DNA from: CAZJFH01 sp964545205
GTDB taxonomy: Bacteria; Pseudomonadota; Alphaproteobacteria; Rhodospirillales; Magnetospirillaceae
NCBI GenBank assembly: GCA_964545205.1
Contig: CAZJFH010000108.1
Span: 1 to 10,272 of the forward strand
Length of the DNA: 10,272 nt
Reading direction: 5' to 3'
The position numbers were made by a program, and so were the translations under genes. The notes under the pieces were generated by a model, which saw nothing but the letters and a program-made list of their open reading frames with translations, searched no databases and was not told the DNA's origin. Below, in pieces: positions 1 through 6,390 of this stretch (positions are counted from its first letter, which is position 1; every line of letters begins with the position of its first letter).

Positions 1-828
1 CAGCAGGGAAAGCTGCCGGTACGCCTGGGCCTGCTTCGTCAGGTCGTCGTAGACCACCAGCGTATGGCCCCCTTTGTACATGAAATACTCGGCCATCGCG
101 CAGCCGGCATAGGGGGCAACATATTGAAGCGGCGCCGGGTCTGAGGCCCCGGCCACGACCACCGTCGTGTAGTCCATCGCGCCGTGGCGGCGCAACACGT
201 CGATCAGCGCGGCGACGTTCGACTCCTTCTGCCCCACGGCCACGTAGAAGCACTTGACGCCACTTTCCTTCTGGTTGAGGATCGTGTCGATGCAGATCGC
301 GGTCTTGCCGGTCTGGCGGTCGCCGATGACCAGCTCGCGCTGGCCGCGGCCGACCGGGATGAGCGCGTCGATGGCCTTGAGGCCCGTCGACATCGGCTCG
401 TGCACCGACTTCCTGGGGATGATGCCGGGCGCCTTGACGTCGACGCGGCGGCGCTCGACGGCCTCGATCGGGCCCTTGCCGTCGATCGGGTTGCCGAGGG
501 CGTCGACGACGCGGCCGAGAAGGCCCGGGCCGACCGGCACGTCGACGATGGCGCCGGTGCGCTTGACGGTGTCGCCTTCCTTGATGCCGCGGTCGTCACC
601 GAAAATCACGATGCCGACGTTGTCGGTCTCGAGGTTGAGCGCCATTCCCTTGACGCCGCCCGGGAACTCGACCATCTCGCCGGCCTGCACCTTGTCGAGG
701 CCGTGGACGCGGGCGATGCCGTCACCGACGGACAGGACCTGTCCGACCTCGGCGACTTCCGCCTCGGTGCCGAAATTGGCGATCTGTTCCTTCAGGATGG
801 CGGAGATTTCCGCGGCGCGGATTTCCAT
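1..828 (-). CDS. atpA: F1Fo ATP synthase subunit alpha, N-terminal part (runs off left edge)
   Basis: Non-catalytic nucleotide-binding subunit of the F1 head, which with beta forms the alpha3beta3 ring that makes ATP at the inner membrane. The 276 visible residues of a family usually near 510 hold the N-terminal beta-barrel region (about 25-92) and the start of the nucleotide-binding domain. The Walker A motif GDRQTGKT is at residues 169-176 and the Walker B-like stretch LVVYDDL at 257-263. The ATG at 828 abuts the atpH stop codon (829-831) with no gap, and AAAGGGG lies 8 bases upstream inside the end of atpH. The first residues, MEIRAAEISAILKEQI, match the family start, so the start is secure. 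The end lies outside the window. Residues 199-203 read GQKES, where I recall GQKRS as usual in alphaproteobacteria. It is presumably co-transcribed from ahead of atpH. Confidence 0.97.
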   Translation of the reverse strand, partial: MEIRAAEISAILKEQIANFGTEAEVAEVGQVLSVGDGIARVHGLDKVQAGEMVEFPGGVKGMALNLETDNVGIVIFGDDRGIKEGDTVKRTGAIVDVPVGPGLLGRVVDALGNPIDGKGPIEAVERRRVDVKAPGIIPRKSVHEPMSTGLKAIDALIPVGRGQRELVIGDRQTGKTAICIDTILNQKESGVKCFYVAVGQKESNVAALIDVLRRHGAMDYTTVVVAGASDPAPLQYVAPYAGCAMAEYFMYKGGHTLVVYDDLTKQAQAYRQLSLL

Positions 829-1383
829 TTACCCGACCCCTTTCATAGCGAGCTGGAGATGCTGCAGCTTGGTGCGCAGCGAGTTGTCGATCATGCGGGA
901 GCCGACCTTGACGACGAGCCCGCCGAGCAGCGACGGGTCGATCTTCACGTCGATGGCGACGTTGCCGCCCGCCGCCGATTTGAGCGTGTCGCTCAGCGCG
1001 GCGAGCTGCTTGTCGGAAAGCTTGGTCGCGGCGGTCACGGTCGCGGTGACCTCGCCGCGCCGGGCGGCCAGGCGCGCCAGATAGGCCTCGACCATGCCGA
1101 GGACCGCGAACAGCCGCCGGTTCTTGGCGGCGGTGCCGAGGAAGTTGCGGGTCAGCGGCGCGAAGCCGGCCTTGTCGGCCAGGGCGACGATGGCCCGCGA
1201 CTGCTCGTCGCGGCCCAGCACCGGGCTGCGGAGCAGGCGGCGCAGGTCGTCGCTGTCGGCGGCCATGGCCCGCAGGGCCTTCAGGTCGCCGGCGACCTGG
1301 TCGAAAGAGTCCTGCTGCTCCGCCAGCTCGAAGAGCGCGGCGGCGTAGCGGTCGGCGATGGTGTCTGTGCGTTTGGATGACAC
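829..1383 (-). CDS. atpH: F1Fo ATP synthase subunit delta (OSCP-like)
   Basis: Stator subunit at the top of F1 that ties the peripheral stalk to the alpha3beta3 ring; cytoplasmic and membrane-associated through the complex. The 184 residues fit the family length. The helical N-terminal domain, with the usual RYAAALFELA stretch at 12-21, is followed by the C-terminal OSCP signature at about 149-172 (IDPSLLGGLVVKVGSRMIDN and the SLR after it). The start is GTG at 1383, with AAGGA 10 bases upstream; no ATG fits the conserved N-terminus. It is the first gene of this atp transcription unit in the window. The AT-rich block upstream suggests that the promoter is there, as in alphaproteobacteria, where atpHAGDC is often separate from the Fo genes. 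The stop TAA abuts the atpA start. Confidence 0.96.
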   Translation of the reverse strand: MSSKRTDTIADRYAAALFELAEQQDSFDQVAGDLKALRAMAADSDDLRRLLRSPVLGRDEQSRAIVALADKAGFAPLTRNFLGTAAKNRRLFAVLGMVEAYLARLAARRGEVTATVTAATKLSDKQLAALSDTLKSAAGGNVAIDVKIDPSLLGGLVVKVGSRMIDNSLRTKLQHLQLAMKGVG

Positions 1384-1688
1384 GGGGCAACCGTCCTTGA
1401 CCGAGTCCTAATATGATTTAACGCTTATGCTTAAGTAATTGATTGGCAAAGAATTTTTGGCACGCCAAGGACCCCCTGCCGTGCGGCGAGGGTTAACTAT
1501 CACAGAAGGGTGACGCTTGCAAGCCGACTCGCCGCCAATTTTTTGCATTGCGATATCCCGGCGCGGCATGGAAAGAGCGGTTTCGCACCACTTTTGCCAT
1601 ATCCCAAGTGGCGCGGTTGCCCTTAATATGTGGCGGTGCGGCGGCGTGGAGGCGCGGCCGCGATCGACGGGCGGGGAGCGACGAAACC
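1384..1688. promoter_or_regulatory. Divergent intergenic region, probable promoters of atpH and the diguanylate cyclase gene
   Basis: This 305-base gap lies between two divergent genes. Bases 1408-1460 form an AT-rich block that stands out sharply from the GC-rich surroundings and probably holds the atp operon promoter. I could not fix a convincing -35/-10 pair there. For the plus-strand gene, TAATAT at 1624-1629 resembles a -10 element about 60 bases before the start, but it has no good -35 at normal spacing; TTGCCA at 1594-1599 is too far away. An inverted repeat, TTGGC-AC-GCCAA, lies at 1457-1468. No tRNA, small RNA or further gene is evident. Frames open across this gap are short or lack family resemblance. 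Confidence 0.4.
1673..1678 (+). promoter_or_regulatory. Ribosome binding site deciding the diguanylate cyclase start
   Basis: GGGGAG sits 10 bases before the ATG at 1689. An in-frame ATG at 1548 would add 47 arginine-rich residues ahead of the first membrane helix and has no comparable site, so 1689 is preferred. Confidence 0.55.
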
Positions 1689-3563
1689 ATGGCGAGCGAC
1701 GGCCGCTACCGCGCTGCCGCAAGAGCCTCGGCGGGCATGGCCGTGCTGGCCGCCGGCGCCGCCGTGCTGGCGCTCGCCGCCGTCGCCCTGCCGGCGCCGG
1801 CCACCGACGGCGGGCGCGCGGCGGTCGCGCTCGCGACGCTGACCGTCGCGGCGCTGGCGTGGCTGGTCGACTCGCTGCGCCGGCGCGACGCCGCCGAGCG
1901 GGCGCTGGCGGCGCGCGAGGAGCGGCTGGCGCTGGCGCTGGCCGGCGCCTCGGACGGATTGTGGGACTGGGACCTGGATACCGGCGCGGTGTTCTATTCG
2001 CCGCGGTGGAAGGAGATGCTGGGGCTGGGCGGCGCGGATCTGCCCGGGACCGTCGAGACCTGGCGGGCGCGCGTCCATCCCGACGACCTCGCCGCCGCCG
2101 AGGCGGTGATCCGCCGCCATCTCGACGACGGCGCCGAGTGCCGGTTCGAGCACCGCCTGCGCCACGCCGACGGCGGCTGGCGCTGGATCCTGAGCCGCGG
2201 CCGCGCCGTGCGCGACGCCGCCGGGCGGCCGACCCGCCTGGTCGGCACCCACACCGACGTCACCGCCGAGAAGGAGCAGGCCGCGGCCCTGGCGGTCGTC
2301 AACCACCGCCTCGCCGAGGCGCAGCGCATCGCCAAGCTGGGCAACTGGGAGTTCACCGTCGCCACCGGGCGGCTGTGGTGGTCGGACGAGGCCTTCCGTC
2401 TCGCCGGCTGGGAGCCGGGCAGCCGCGAGCCCAGCCAGGCCGCCCTGCGCGCGATGATCCCGGTCGAGGAGCACGCCCTGATGGACGAGCACATGGCGAT
2501 CACCATCGCCAAGGGCCGCACCGTCATGGAGCATCGTCTGCGCCGGCCGGACGGCACCGAGGTGATGATCCGCGAGCATGCCGAGGCGGTCTACGACGAC
2601 GACGGCCGCCCGGTGCGGCTGATCGGCACCTCGCAGGACGTCACCGAGGAGCACCGGCGCGCGCTGCACGCGCGTCAGCTCGCCCTGGCCATCGAGCAGT
2701 CGCCGGTCGGCATCGTGATGACCGATGCCGAGGGCGTCATCCGCTTCGTCAACCCGGCGGTCACCGCGATGAGCGGCTACGCCGCCGAGGAGCTGGTCGG
2801 CGCGACGCCGCGGCTGCTCAAGTCGAACGTCCACGGCCAGGAGTTCTACCGCGCGCTGTGGGCGCAGATCCGCGCCGGCGAGCCCTGGCACGGCGAGATC
2901 GTCAACCGCCGCAAGGACGGCGTGCTGTACTGGGAGGAGATGACGATCACCCCGGTCAAGGACGACCACGGCGCGCTGGCCGGGTTCATCGCGCTCAAGC
3001 GCGACGTCACCGAGCGCAAGACCATGCTCGAGCGCATCGAGAACCTCGCCTACTACGATCCGCTGACCGGGCTGCCCAACCGGACGCTGTTCCAGCAGCG
3101 CCTCGACTATCTCGAAGGCCTGTGCCGGCGCACCGACAAGCTGGCGGCGCTGCTGTTCCTCGACATCGACGGCTTCAAGCAGACCAACGACGCGCTCGGG
3201 CACGAGGTCGGCGACGAGGTGCTGCGCATCGCCGGCCAGCGCCTGACCGCGTGCCTGCGTCGCGTCGACATGGCGGCGCGGCTCGGCGGCGATGAGTTCG
3301 CGGTGGCGCTGCTGCTGGACGCCGGCGACACCGCCCAGGCGACCGCCGTCGCCCAGCGCATGATCGACTCGATCGGCGAGCCGATGCGGATCGGCGCGAC
3401 GGAGGTGCGCGTCGGCGCCAGCATCGGCATCGCCCTGCATCCGCCGCACGGCCCCGATATCGGCGGCTGCTTGCGCCGCGCCGACCTCGCGATGTACGCC
3501 GCCAAGAACGCCGGCAAGGGCCGCTGGCAGATGGTCGAGGCCGACGCGGCGCCGGACGGCTAG
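1689..3563 (+). CDS. Membrane-anchored diguanylate cyclase with three PAS domains (PAS-PAS-PAS-GGDEF)
   Basis: Predicted to make cyclic di-GMP from two GTP in response to a signal sensed by PAS domains. The 624 residues contain two hydrophobic helices (about 15-37 and 43-60) with a very short loop, so nearly all of the protein is cytoplasmic. PAS domains follow at about 80-193 and 210-322 (PAS_3-like, each ending in a DVT motif) and 328-442 (ending RDVTERK). The GGDEF domain covers 447-617: DPLTGLPNR at 457-465, metal-binding DID at 492-494, and GGDEF itself at 533-537. The inhibitory site R524-R-V-D527 is five residues before GGDEF, so product feedback is likely. There is no EAL domain. The signal and any PAS cofactor are unknown. 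It stands alone, divergent from atpH and convergent with parB. Alternative start at 1548. Activity is inferred from the motifs. Confidence 0.93.
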   Translation: MASDGRYRAAARASAGMAVLAAGAAVLALAAVALPAPATDGGRAAVALATLTVAALAWLVDSLRRRDAAERALAAREERLALALAGASDGLWDWDLDTGAVFYSPRWKEMLGLGGADLPGTVETWRARVHPDDLAAAEAVIRRHLDDGAECRFEHRLRHADGGWRWILSRGRAVRDAAGRPTRLVGTHTDVTAEKEQAAALAVVNHRLAEAQRIAKLGNWEFTVATGRLWWSDEAFRLAGWEPGSREPSQAALRAMIPVEEHALMDEHMAITIAKGRTVMEHRLRRPDGTEVMIREHAEAVYDDDGRPVRLIGTSQDVTEEHRRALHARQLALAIEQSPVGIVMTDAEGVIRFVNPAVTAMSGYAAEELVGATPRLLKSNVHGQEFYRALWAQIRAGEPWHGEIVNRRKDGVLYWEEMTITPVKDDHGALAGFIALKRDVTERKTMLERIENLAYYDPLTGLPNRTLFQQRLDYLEGLCRRTDKLAALLFLDIDGFKQTNDALGHEVGDEVLRIAGQRLTACLRRVDMAARLGGDEFAVALLLDAGDTAQATAVAQRMIDSIGEPMRIGATEVRVGASIGIALHPPHGPDIGGCLRRADLAMYAAKNAGKGRWQMVEADAAPDG

Positions 3564-3575
3564 GACGCACGCACG

Positions 3576-3667
3576 GTGATTTCAGGCGTCATGCCCGCGG
3601 AAGCGGGCATCCAATCCTGTGGCATTTCAGCAGGTTGCGGGGCCTCGGGAATGGGCTCCCGCTTCCG
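3576..3667. repeat. 92-base BIME-like repeat, copy 1
   Basis: First of two direct copies, 118 bases apart in register; 88 of 92 bases agree with copy 2. It opens with a palindrome at 3591-3610: an 8-base stem ATGCCCGC/GCGGGCAT around loop GGAA. It closes with the left arm of a second palindrome, GCTCCCGC at 3655-3662. The right arm is lost here: the sequence turns to GAGCGCGTGAAGAAAT (3667-3682) straight after the loop. The palindrome type resembles dispersed repeats common between genes in proteobacteria. It begins 13 bases after the diguanylate cyclase stop codon. Confidence 0.85.
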
Positions 3668-3693
3668 AGCGCGTGAAGAAATTGTCGTGAGCA

Positions 3694-3785
3694 GTGATTT
3701 CAGGCGTCATGCCCGCGAAAGCGGGCATCCAATCCTGAGGCATTTCAGCAGGTCGCGGGGCCTCAGGAATGGGCTCCCGCTTCCG
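3694..3785. repeat. 92-base BIME-like repeat, copy 2
   Basis: Second direct copy, with four substitutions against copy 1. Its first palindrome (3709-3728) has the identical 8-base stem with loop GAAA in place of GGAA; both loops fit the GNRA pattern on the plus strand. Unlike copy 1, its second palindrome is complete and runs past the repeat end to 3792. The substitutions are scattered, so the duplication is not brand new, yet it is recent compared with the age of the neighbouring genes. Confidence 0.85.
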
Positions 3786-3792
3786 CGGGAGC
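3773..3792. repeat. Second palindrome type of the repeat array, intact copy
   Basis: Stem GCTCCCGC/GCGGGAGC with loop TTCC. Read on the minus strand, with its flanks, it matches the first palindrome type: CGTC before it, core CCCGCGGAAGCGGG, then CCCATTCCTG after it. The outer three stem pairs differ (GCT/AGC instead of ATG/CAT) but still pair. It is therefore a sister element in inverted orientation. The motif GGGAGCGAC recurs at 3787-3795, 3805-3813 and 3843-3851, marking further degenerate copies. Confidence 0.7.
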
Positions 3793-3870
3793 GACGGGTC
3801 GAATGGGAGCGACCGATCGTATTTCTTCACACGCTCGTTCGCGGGAGCGACGGAGCGCCCGGCGCCGCTG

Positions 3871-3904
3871 GAAAATGGATGCCGGCCTTCGCCGGCATGC
3901 CGGC
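3871..3904. repeat. Third palindromic element of the array, inverted relative to copies 1 and 2
   Basis: On the minus strand this reads as the same family: ATGCCGGC, loop GAAG, GCCGGCAT, then CCATTTTCC. Against copies 1 and 2 one stem pair is swapped from C-G to G-C, a compensated change. Bases 3891-3904 also form a perfect 14-base palindrome (GCCGGCAT followed by GCCGGC), so two alternative hairpins are possible. Confidence 0.7.
3879..3898 (-). terminator. Possible terminator hairpin downstream of parB
   Basis: For transcription leaving parB, this 8-base GC-rich stem with a 4-base loop comes 26 bases after the stop codon and is followed by CCATTTTCC, a weak T-rich run. It is the only hairpin past parB with any T run. 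The T run is poor and the element belongs to a repeat family, so a terminator role is an inference. Confidence 0.3.
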
Positions 3905-3924
3905 AACGAGCCGGGACCACGCCC

Positions 3925-4962
3925 CTACTCCGCCGGCCGCTCGGCCTCCCGCCCGGCCTCGTCGTCCTCCGGCGCGTCCGCGATCATCGCGTCCCAGTCG
4001 TCGCCGGGCTCCAGCGCCACCTCGCCGTCGTCGAGCGGCACCGGCTCGCCGGGCTGGGCGCGGCTGCCGTGCGACAGCCGGTGCAGGATGTCGTCGAGCT
4101 GCTCGAGCGAGCCGTAATGGATCACCAGCTCGCCGCCCTGGCCGCTGAACTTGATCGACACCTTCAGCCCCAGCACCGCCGCCAGGTCGCGTTCCAGCGC
4201 GGCGGTGTCGGCGTCCTTGTGGGCCGCCGGCCTGTCCTTGCGCGCCTTGGCCGGGCTCTGCACCAGCTTCTCGGTCTGGCGCACGTTCAGGCCCCTGGCG
4301 ACGACCTGCTGCGCCAGCTTGACCGGATCGGCCGCCGACAGCAGCGCGCGGGCGTGGCCGGCGGTGATCTGGCCGCCGTCGAGCATGGTCTTGACGCCGT
4401 CGGGCAGCCCGAGCAGGCGCATGGTGTTGGCGACGTGCGAGCGGCTCTTGCCGACCGCCTTCGCCAGATCCTCCTGGGTGCGGGCGAACTCGTCCATCAG
4501 CCGCCGGTAGCCCTCGGCCTCCTCCAGCGGCGACAGGTCCTGGCGCTGCAGGTTCTCGACCAGCGCGACCTCGGCGGCCTCGCGGTCGTCGAAGTCCTTG
4601 ACCAGGACCGGCACCTCGTGCTGCTGCGCGAGCTGCGCGGCGCGCCAGCGGCGCTCGCCGGCGATGATCTCGAAGCCGCTCGGATTGCCGGGATCGGGGC
4701 GGACCAGGATCGGCTGCAGCACGCCCTTCTCGCGCACCGATTCGACCAGGTCGTGGATGGCCGCGTCGTCGAACATGCGCCGCGGCTGGAACTTGCCGGG
4801 CCGCAGCCGCTCGACGGGCAGCATGCGCACGCCGCCGCGGCCGTCGCCGGCCGCGCCCTCCTCGACCGCGACCGCCGCCGTGTCCTCGCCGGCGTCGTGG
4901 TCGCCGAGCAGCGCCGACAGGCCGCGACCGAGGCCGCGGCGCGGCTTGAGCTCTTCATTCAT
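3925..4962 (-). CDS. parB: Chromosome partitioning protein ParB (parS-binding CTPase clamp)
   Basis: Binds parS sites, loads onto DNA as a CTP-dependent sliding clamp and guides origin segregation with ParA. The 345 residues show the family order. The ParA-contacting N-terminus RRGLGRGLSALLGD is at 8-21. The ParB/Spo0J nuclease-like domain runs from about 45 to 140, with GERRWRA at 102-108 and ENLQR at 136-140. A helix-turn-helix region spans about 163-186 and the dimerisation domain about 252-298. Residues 301-345 form an extra, strongly acidic tail (16 D/E, 3 R) beyond the usual end. The ATG at 4962 overlaps the parA stop by four bases (ATGA), with GAGGG 7 bases upstream, so translation is probably coupled to parA. 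It is the last gene of the overlapping cluster. Two parS sites lie upstream in rsmG and mnmG. Confidence 0.96.
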   Translation of the reverse strand: MNEELKPRRGLGRGLSALLGDHDAGEDTAAVAVEEGAAGDGRGGVRMLPVERLRPGKFQPRRMFDDAAIHDLVESVREKGVLQPILVRPDPGNPSGFEIIAGERRWRAAQLAQQHEVPVLVKDFDDREAAEVALVENLQRQDLSPLEEAEGYRRLMDEFARTQEDLAKAVGKSRSHVANTMRLLGLPDGVKTMLDGGQITAGHARALLSAADPVKLAQQVVARGLNVRQTEKLVQSPAKARKDRPAAHKDADTAALERDLAAVLGLKVSIKFSGQGGELVIHYGSLEQLDDILHRLSHGSRAQPGEPVPLDDGEVALEPGDDWDAMIADAPEDDEAGREAERPAE

Positions 4963-5771
4963 GCGACGACCCTCAACTCCCGCTCGCGCTTCAGCATTTC
5001 GCTGGCCAGATGGATGTAGGCTTCCGCGCCGGCGCAGCGCACGTCGTAGAGCAGCACCGGCTTGCCGTGCGACGGCGCCTCCGAGACGCGCACGTTGCGC
5101 GGGATCACCGTCTTGTAGACCTTGTCGCCGAAATAGCCGCGCACGTCGGCGGCGACCATGTCGGACAGGTTGTTGCGGCGGTCGAACATGGTCAGCACGA
5201 TGCCGTTGAGCTCGAGCCCCGGGTTGAACGCCTTCTTGACCCGCTCGATCGTCCGCACCAGGTGCGAGATGCCCTCCAGCGCGAAGAACTCGCATTGCAG
5301 CGGCACCAGCACCGCCTGGGCGGCGACCAGGGCGTTGAGCGTCAGCAGGCCGAGGGCCGGCGGGCAGTCGATCAGGATGTAGTCGAAATCGCCGGCGTCG
5401 CGGGCCAGCGCCTCGCGCAGCCGCGATTCGCGGCGGGTGAAGTCGATCAGCTCGATCTCGGCGCCCGACAGGTCGACGCCCGAGGGCACCAGCGCCAGGC
5501 CGGGGATCTCGGTCGCGATCACCGCGTCGCGCAGGTTCACCTCGCCGATCAGCACCTGGTAGCTGCTGACCTTGCGCGCATTCGCCGGCACGCCGAGCCC
5601 GGTCGAGGCGTTGCCCTGCGGGTCGAGGTCGATGATCAGGACCTTCTTGCGGGTGGCGGCGATCGCCGTCGCCAGGTTGATCGCGGTGGTGGTCTTGCCG
5701 ACGCCGCCCTTCTGGTTGGCGATGGCGAGAATGCGCGGCGACGGGTTGCCGTTAGCGCGGAGTTCGGCCAC
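4959..5771 (-). CDS. parA: Chromosome partitioning ATPase ParA (Soj-like)
   Basis: ParA/MinD-family ATPase that binds DNA non-specifically when ATP-bound and moves ParB-parS complexes. The 270 residues are typical of chromosomal ParA. The deviant Walker A KGGVGKTT is at 21-28 with the signature lysine K21, followed by DLDPQGN at 48-54 and Walker B-like ILIDCPP at 132-138. The C-terminal VRCAGAEAY pattern at 244-252 is also as expected. There is no N-terminal helix-turn-helix, which separates it from plasmid type Ia ParA proteins. The start is GTG at 5771 with GAGAGG six bases upstream; no alternative start occurs before the Walker A motif. It overlaps the end of rsmG by 20 bases and the start of parB by four, so it is read as part of the same transcript. 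Confidence 0.96.
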   Translation of the reverse strand: MAELRANGNPSPRILAIANQKGGVGKTTTAINLATAIAATRKKVLIIDLDPQGNASTGLGVPANARKVSSYQVLIGEVNLRDAVIATEIPGLALVPSGVDLSGAEIELIDFTRRESRLREALARDAGDFDYILIDCPPALGLLTLNALVAAQAVLVPLQCEFFALEGISHLVRTIERVKKAFNPGLELNGIVLTMFDRRNNLSDMVAADVRGYFGDKVYKTVIPRNVRVSEAPSHGKPVLLYDVRCAGAEAYIHLASEMLKRERELRVVA

Positions 5772-6390
5772 GTCTGACCTCTCTGATACGAAGGATAAGG
5801 CCGTCGGGGTCCGAAAGGCTGGGCACCCGATCGACGGACATAATCCATCCTTTGGATGCCAGGGTCAATTCGTCATCGGCCGTGCGGCCCTTGAGGAACA
5901 GGCACTCCCCGCTATCCCCGCTATCCACAGGCCGGGCCAGGAACGGTTCGGCGTAGCCGAGCAGCTTGTCGAGCGGCGCCAGCGCCCGCGCGGTCACCAC
6001 GTCGGCCGGGAACGGCGCCACCGCCTCGATGCGGGCGTTGTGGACGGTGGCCGGAACGCCCATCGCCCGCGCCGCCTCGCGCAGGAAGGCGCATTTGCGG
6101 GCGTCCGATTCGATCAGGTGGACCTCGGGCACGCCGGCCGCCGCCAGGACCAGGCCGGGAAAGCCGGCGCCCGAGCCGATGTCGACCACCACCCGCGCGC
6201 CGGCCGGCAGCAGCGGCACCAGCTGCGCCGAATCGAGCATGTGGCGGCGCCACAGCGCCGGCAGCGTCTTGGCCGAGACCAGGTTGATCCGCGCCTGCCA
6301 CTTCTCCAGCAGCGCCGCGTAGGCCCGCAGCCGCTCCACTGTTTCACGTGAAACCAGGCCGTCGAGCAGCGCCGGTCCGTCGCCGCTCAC
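5752..6390 (-). CDS. rsmG: 16S rRNA (guanine527-N7)-methyltransferase RsmG (GidB)
   Basis: Uses S-adenosylmethionine to methylate N7 of G527 in 16S rRNA; loss in other bacteria gives low-level streptomycin resistance. The 212 residues fit the family. The SAM-binding motif DIGSGAGFPG is at 70-79, the acidic HLIESDARKCAFL stretch at 91-103, ARALAPL at 134-140 and FLKG at 165-168. The start is GTG at 6390, overlapping the mnmG stop by four bases (GTGA), with GAGGG seven bases upstream. Codons 13-17 (VSRET) are spelled by a parS site. A perfect in-frame 9-base duplication gives DSGDSG at 156-161, just before FLKG. The stop at 5752 lies 20 bases inside parA. RsmG next to mnmG and parAB is the standard arrangement. 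Confidence 0.96.
   Translation of the reverse strand: MSGDGPALLDGLVSRETVERLRAYAALLEKWQARINLVSAKTLPALWRRHMLDSAQLVPLLPAGARVVVDIGSGAGFPGLVLAAAGVPEVHLIESDARKCAFLREAARAMGVPATVHNARIEAVAPFPADVVTARALAPLDKLLGYAEPFLARPVDSGDSGECLFLKGRTADDELTLASKGWIMSVDRVPSLSDPDGLILRIREVRRGRTPR
6340..6355. promoter_or_regulatory. parS: parS site 1, inside rsmG
   Basis: TGTTTCACGTGAAACC contains the perfect 14-base palindrome GTTTCACGTGAAAC and matches the parS consensus TGTTYCACGTGAAACA at 15 of 16 bases. It falls in codons 12-17 of rsmG (LVSRET). ParB, encoded about 1.4 kb away on the same transcript, should load here. It may also affect local transcription when spread upon by ParB. Confidence 0.93.

Noticed and set aside
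184..1380. A 398-codon plus-strand frame across atpA and atpH
   Set aside because: It is antisense to two certain ATP synthase genes and has an amino acid mix typical of shadows.
1457..1472. Sigma-54 type promoter starting at TTGGCACG
   Set aside because: The -12 element (TTGC at four bases after the -24 block) is absent; the sequence there is GGAC.
1623..3449. Long frames of about 600 codons on both strands overlapping the diguanylate cyclase gene
   Set aside because: They lack any family motif and are explained by very high GC at third positions of the real gene, which removes stop codons from other frames.
3576..3785. Could the paired repeats be a CRISPR array?
   Set aside because: There are only two long 92-base copies with a 26-base gap, each containing palindromes of a dispersed type; there is no regular short repeat-spacer pattern and no cas gene.
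3576..4148. Possible small proteins in the repeat region (frames reading MPAEAGIQ, RHARESGHP and MPAFAGMT)
   Set aside because: These are well-known spurious translations of dispersed palindromic repeats; they have no ribosome sites and overlap the repeats and parB.
5921..5929. Replication origin inside rsmG
   Set aside because: Only one imperfect DnaA box, inside a coding region, without an AT-rich unwinding element or further boxes nearby.
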